Part shown: positions 14,969 to 18,048 of the stretch, piece by piece
How positions within the stretch are numbered: position 1 is the stretch's first letter
How the letters are laid out: each line of letters opens with the position of its first letter
Origin: an uncultured Collinsella sp.
GTDB taxonomy: Bacteria; Actinomycetota; Coriobacteriia; Coriobacteriales; Coriobacteriaceae
DNA length: 18,048 bases
NCBI GenBank assembly: GCA_900540985.1
Contig: UQIC01000040.1
Coordinates: forward strand, 1 to 18,048
Direction: 5' to 3'
The notes under the pieces: generated by a model
The model's input: only the letters and a program-made list of their open reading frames with translations
What the model was told of the DNA's origin: nothing
The model's database searches: none
Made by a program: the position numbers and the translations under genes

Positions 14969-15379
14969 CTAGATCACTATCCCAGTGCAGTGGTCGATTT
15001 CGTGCTGGATGATCTCGGCGGTGTAGCCCGAGAAGTTTTTGATGCGGTGGACAAAGTTCTCGTCCAAATACTCAACCTTAATGCGGCGATAGCGGGTGCA
15101 GGGACGCTCGCCGATCAGCGAGAGGCATCCTTCGCTCGTCTGATAGGCATTGACCTGTTCAAGAATTTGAGGGTTGTACATCAGGAGTGTCCTGTTGCCG
15201 TCCTTTACGCAGATGATGCGTTTGCGCACACCGATCATGTTGGCGGCGAGCCCCACGCACTCGTGCTCATGCTCGTGGAGTGTATCCAGGAGGTCCTGCC
15301 CGGTCGCGGCATCGTCGGGCCCCGCGTCTTCGGAAGGCAGGCGCAAAAAGAACTCGGATTTCATGATGGGCTTAATCAT
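14969..15379 (-). CDS. def: Short peptide deformylase (HEIDH intact)
   Basis: Predicted 136-residue metal-dependent deformylase. The metal site is complete: EGCLS with C85, and QHEIDH with H126, E127 and H130. Motif 1 reads VGLAANMIG, so the usual Gln (GxGLAAxQ) is Met48; this substitution is common in the short deformylases of Firmicutes and Coriobacteria that otherwise look the same (MIKPI start, HCTGIVI end). The start ATG has AGGAG six bases upstream; an open frame 72 codons longer covers the intergenic region and lacks support. Convergent with XRE-AlaA and divergent from the MFS exporter. Whether this or another genomic copy is the essential housekeeping deformylase cannot be told here. 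Confidence 0.87.
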   Translation of the reverse strand: MIKPIMKSEFFLRLPSEDAGPDDAATGQDLLDTLHEHEHECVGLAANMIGVRKRIICVKDGNRTLLMYNPQILEQVNAYQTSEGCLSLIGERPCTRYRRIKVEYLDENFVHRIKNFSGYTAEIIQHEIDHCTGIVI

Positions 15380-15510
15380 GGCGGGCTCCTCATGTCTTAT
15401 GCTTTCGTGGACTTTTAATAATAGCGCGGAAGGAAAGCTGCGCGTCCGCGTTACAATCTTTTGACGTTGGACCATGTTGTCAGATTCGTCGTGTACGGCG
15501 TCTGGCGTAA

Positions 15511-15537
15511 GTCTAGGGCTCATTTTTCGCCCTGGAC
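15511..15537 (+). promoter_or_regulatory. Leader hairpin upstream of the MFS exporter
   Basis: GTCTAGGGC and GCCCTGGAC form a 9-bp stem with one wobble and a T-rich 9-base loop, 33 bases before the exporter's ribosome site and after a TTGACG box (15461-15466). No T-tract follows, so it is not a plain terminator. It may stabilise the leader or be part of a regulatory fold. Confidence 0.35.
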
Positions 15538-15584
15538 TGTTCCTCTGGGGCGATGCGACTGTCGTTCCAAGAGGAAGGAAATGC

Positions 15585-17000
15585 ATGGGGAGCAAATCTC
15601 AGCAACAAGTTCAAGTAACGCCATCGGCCACTGCGGCGCTTCTCGTCGTTATGTATATTGCAGCCTTTGTTGCCGCGTTTAACGAGAACATCATTAACGT
15701 GGCGTTGCACGACATTATGGCAGCCTTTTCGGTGAGTGCCACCACGGCGCAGTGGCTCGTTTCGGGCTACATGATCGTGACGTCGATCTTTACGGCCATC
15801 ATGGCCTTCCTGTCCGGCCGTTTCTCGACGCGCAAGCTGTTGTTTTTCGCATGCGGATGTATGGTCGCCGGCGAAGTCCTGTGTCTGATCGCTCCGTCGT
15901 TTAGCGTTTTGCTGCCAAGTCGTATTTTGCAGGCTGCGGGATCGGGCATCTTGTTCCCGCTCATGATGAACGTGGTGCTGTCTTGCGCCCCGCGCGAGAA
16001 GCTCGGTCTGTATCTTAGCCTGGGCGGTGCCTGCATTACGCTAGGGCCGGCGTTTGGACCCGTAATCAGCGGTCTTATGTGCACGTTGTTCGGCTGGAGG
16101 GCGGTGTTCGTGGTGTCGCTGGTGGGCGGCATTGTGGTCGCTGCGGCGGGCGTTAAGCTTGTTCAGAATGTCGGAGAGCGCTCGAGCACCACGCTTGATA
16201 TTCTGTCGGTTGTTTTGCTCGCCGCCGGCATTACGGCATTCGTGTATTCCGTAGGCGAGTTCTCGACCAATCCGATTGCCGGCATCGTGGCGCTTTTCGC
16301 CGCCATTGTGCTGCTCGGCCTGTTTGCGGCCCGTCAGCTCAAGCTCGAGCATCCGGTGCTTAACGTGCGTCCCATGGCGAGCGTTCGTTTTTGGCCTGCG
16401 TGCCTGCTTGTGGTGGTGTCGATGATGACGACGTTCTCGATGAGCGTTTTGTTGCCGCTCTATTTTGAGGGCGCATACGGCATGACCGCACTTGTTGCGG
16501 GCCTGCTCATTTTGCCGGCGATTGCCTGCAACGCCGTGACCTCGATTGTGGGCGGACGCGTGATGGATGCTCGCGGCGCATGGCCGCTGCTGCCGGTCGG
16601 CTTTGCCCTGATTGCCGTGGGGCAGATTGCCATCTCGATGACGGCGGCGAGTATGAACATCGGCGTCGTTGTGGCGCTGACCGTTGTGGTGTATGCCGGA
16701 GTCGGTTTGGTGCTGAGCCCCTCGCAAACGGCCGGATTGGAGACGCTGCCTGCCGCTGAACATCCTCACGGAACGGCATTGCTTAACACGTGGAACATGA
16801 TTGCCGCATCGTTTGGCCCGTCCCTGTTTATCGGCCTGCTCTCGAGTTCTGCAGCGACTGCCGGCGCGGCTGGCGCTGCGACCGACGTTGCCCAGGCGAT
16901 TGGATTTGCAACTGCCGTGCGCGTGGCGGCCGTGATTGCCGTGGTCGGGTTTGTGGCGTCGCTGGTGTACGCTCGTCGCGAGTCACACATGTCGCATTAA
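15585..17000 (+). CDS. MFS drug exporter, DHA2 (EmrB/QacA) type
   Basis: Predicted 471-residue proton-driven exporter with about 14 hydrophobic segments. Visible family marks are NENIINVALHDIMAAF in helix 1, the helix 2-3 loop LSGRFSTRKLL (motif A region), RILQAAGSGILFPLMMNVVL, and antiporter motif C in helix 5, ACITLGPAFGPVISGLM. Members expel drugs, dyes or toxic organic compounds; a bile-acid or antimicrobial role is possible but not shown. The start ATG has GAGGAAGGA five bases upstream; an open frame 37 codons longer covers the leader hairpin. No adjacent regulator gene is present, and no clear terminator follows in the 152-base gap to the next gene. Confidence 0.92.
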   Translation: MGSKSQQQVQVTPSATAALLVVMYIAAFVAAFNENIINVALHDIMAAFSVSATTAQWLVSGYMIVTSIFTAIMAFLSGRFSTRKLLFFACGCMVAGEVLCLIAPSFSVLLPSRILQAAGSGILFPLMMNVVLSCAPREKLGLYLSLGGACITLGPAFGPVISGLMCTLFGWRAVFVVSLVGGIVVAAAGVKLVQNVGERSSTTLDILSVVLLAAGITAFVYSVGEFSTNPIAGIVALFAAIVLLGLFAARQLKLEHPVLNVRPMASVRFWPACLLVVVSMMTTFSMSVLLPLYFEGAYGMTALVAGLLILPAIACNAVTSIVGGRVMDARGAWPLLPVGFALIAVGQIAISMTAASMNIGVVVALTVVVYAGVGLVLSPSQTAGLETLPAAEHPHGTALLNTWNMIAASFGPSLFIGLLSSSAATAGAAGAATDVAQAIGFATAVRVAAVIAVVGFVASLVYARRESHMSH

Positions 17001-17060
17001 TGTGTGCACATAGATTCTGCAGCTAGATTAGATGGCGACACCATAAACTAATGGACGTTT

Positions 17061-17138
17061 TGCCGAGAGGCATGAATGTTTAAAGCGCAAAGAGTGCGCG
17101 ACGGGCCCCGCGAATGGGGCGATGATGCCCGAGAGGGC
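17061..17138 (+). promoter_or_regulatory. Hairpin-rich 5' leader of the RGG protein gene
   Basis: Four short hairpins follow one another just before the ribosome site: TGCC-GAGA-GGCA (17061-17072), GCGCA/TGCGC (17085-17099), GCCCC/GGGGC (17105-17120) and GCCC-GAGA-GGGC (17127-17138). The first and last carry the same GNRA-type GAGA loop. The AAGGAG ribosome site starts four bases after the last stem. This could be an autoregulatory or temperature-sensing leader for an RNA-binding protein, or a structured RNA of its own. I recognise no known riboswitch class. Confidence 0.45.
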
Positions 17139-17152
17139 CAAGAAGGAGTCTC

Positions 17153-18048
17153 ATGTCCGAGAACGAAGAGATCATGAACGAGACCGAGAACGAGACCATG
17201 ACTGCCGAGGTCGAGGCAGTCGAGACCGTGGAGACCGAAGCTGCCGAGGTTGAGGCTGCTGACGAGGTTTCCGCCGAGGAGGAGGCCGAGGTTGTCGAGG
17301 CCGCCGTTGATTACGATGACGAAGAGCTGATGGACAAGATGCAGAAGGCCGCCCGTCTGCTGCGTAGCCGTCGCTTTGCTATTTCCAAGGAGGAGGAGGC
17401 CAAGGCCGAGCGCATGGCGAACATCGAGCGCGCCATCAAGCTTCTTGACCTCAAGCCCAAGATGGAGCAGAAGGAAATGTCCGACCTGCTGGGCATGCGC
17501 CTTCGTGAGCTCGATGGCCTGATGGCCGAGGCCGAGGCCGCCGATCTGGTCGGCCGCATCGACGACGCCGAGGGCGATATGCGCAAGATTGTTGTCTTCG
17601 CCGCCGAAGATGCCGCTGAGGGCCTGGTCGAGCTTGCCAACAAGAAGGAGAAGCTCCTGCCCGAGCTTTCTTACGAGGAGGCCACCGAGCTGATGGCCGC
17701 TCTCGATAAGGTTATCGCTCCGCTCGTCGCCATGGGCCTGGACGAGGATCGCGGTCCTCGCGGCGGCCGTGACGACCGTGGTGGTCGTGGCGGCGACCGT
17801 GGCGGTCGCGGCGGCTTTGGCGATCGTGGCGGCCGTGGTGGCGACCGCGGCGGTCGCGGTGGCGATCGTGGCGGCCGTGGCGGCTTTGGTGACCGTGGCG
17901 GCGACCGTGGCGGTCGCGGCGGCTTTGGCGGCAACCGTGGTGGCTATGGCGATCGCGGTGGCAACCGTGGCGGCTTTGGCGGCAACCGTGGTAACGACCG
18001 CGGCGGTCGCGGTGGCGATCGTGGCGGCCGCAACGGCGGCGGCTTCCG
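17153..18048 (+). CDS. Acidic/winged-helix-like protein with a long RGG-repeat tail (partial, right edge)
   Basis: The 298 visible codons have three parts. Residues 1-60 are very acidic (repeated Glu with Thr, Ala, Val). Residues about 60-195 are helical and charged; ERAIKLLDLKPKMEQKEMSD followed by LLGMRLRELDGLMAEAEAAD and LVGRIDDAEGDMRKIVVF looks like a winged-helix (MarR-like) fold. From residue 200 the chain is almost only Arg, Gly, Asp with some Phe, Tyr and Asn: about twenty RGG motifs, spaced as DRGGRGG, FGDRGG and FGGNRGG. Such tails bind RNA and favour condensates in other proteins. AAGGAG lies five bases before the ATG. The frame is open to the window end, so the stop is not seen. 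I do not recognise a named family; a role in RNA or nucleoid binding is inference. Confidence 0.85.
   Translation, partial: MSENEEIMNETENETMTAEVEAVETVETEAAEVEAADEVSAEEEAEVVEAAVDYDDEELMDKMQKAARLLRSRRFAISKEEEAKAERMANIERAIKLLDLKPKMEQKEMSDLLGMRLRELDGLMAEAEAADLVGRIDDAEGDMRKIVVFAAEDAAEGLVELANKKEKLLPELSYEEATELMAALDKVIAPLVAMGLDEDRGPRGGRDDRGGRGGDRGGRGGFGDRGGRGGDRGGRGGDRGGRGGFGDRGGDRGGRGGFGGNRGGYGDRGGNRGGFGGNRGNDRGGRGGDRGGRNGGGF

Noticed and set aside
17671..17934. Pro/Arg/Ser-rich minus-strand frame
   Set aside because: It is the complement of the RGG codons; the repeat gives PRPPRSP-like shadows.
17750..18048. Tandem-repeat or CRISPR-like array at the right edge
   Set aside because: The periodicity comes from RGG codons in one open frame with irregular units; no spacers or fixed direct repeat.

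Overview
The window looks like chromosomal DNA of a high-GC, gut-dwelling actinobacterium. The best guess is a member of the Coriobacteriia such as Collinsella. This is inferred from GC-rich codon use, strong AGGAGG-type ribosome sites (often before GTG starts), a Bifidobacterium-like bile salt hydrolase and short clostridial/coriobacterial-type peptide deformylases. I see no rRNA, tRNA, insertion sequence, prophage or CRISPR array. The DNA reads as compact core and accessory genome, with genes on both strands and a hairpin terminator at most convergent ends.

Layout. (1) Positions 1-1600, minus strand: a TPP riboswitch with its own terminator controls an unusual gene. This gene encodes a hydroxyethylthiazole-kinase (ThiM)-like domain fused to the NIL domain normally found at the end of MetN. 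It overlaps by ATGA a metI-type ABC permease that runs off the left edge. (2) 1690-4793, plus strand: a Cof-type HAD phosphatase and a LysR regulator 10 nt apart, then a dyad-rich intergenic region and a MetE-like (YxjG/YxjH-type) cobalamin-independent methyltransferase. (3) 4794-7145: a 17-codon orphan reading frame, a bidirectional terminator, then an esterase and an AzgA/NCS2-type purine permease on the minus strand. (4) 7339-8855, plus strand: a peptide-deformylase-like protein without the catalytic Glu, then a bile salt hydrolase with a complete active site. (5) 8935-12234, minus strand: a Kup potassium transporter and an EamA/DMT exporter. The exporter is divergent from a LysR regulator (12353-13210) across a T-N11-A dyad. 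(6) 13373-14893, plus strand: an XRE helix-turn-helix domain fused to an AlaA-type aminotransferase. It is preceded by four copies of one operator half-site and contains a strong internal start exactly where free-standing AlaA begins. (7) A second deformylase (minus), a 14-TM-type MFS exporter, and a right-edge gene for a winged-helix-like protein with an acidic N-terminus and an RGG-rich tail, preceded by a hairpin-rich leader.

The genes point to thiamine and methionine handling, purine and potassium uptake, alanine/pyruvate metabolism, bile tolerance and efflux. The most unusual items are the ThiM-NIL fusion at the metN position under TPP control, the self-regulated XRE-AlaA fusion with a probable second product, the two deformylases with complementary motif losses, and the RGG protein with its structured leader. 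Gene family calls are mostly secure. Operators, promoters and functional links are inferred from sequence pattern only.
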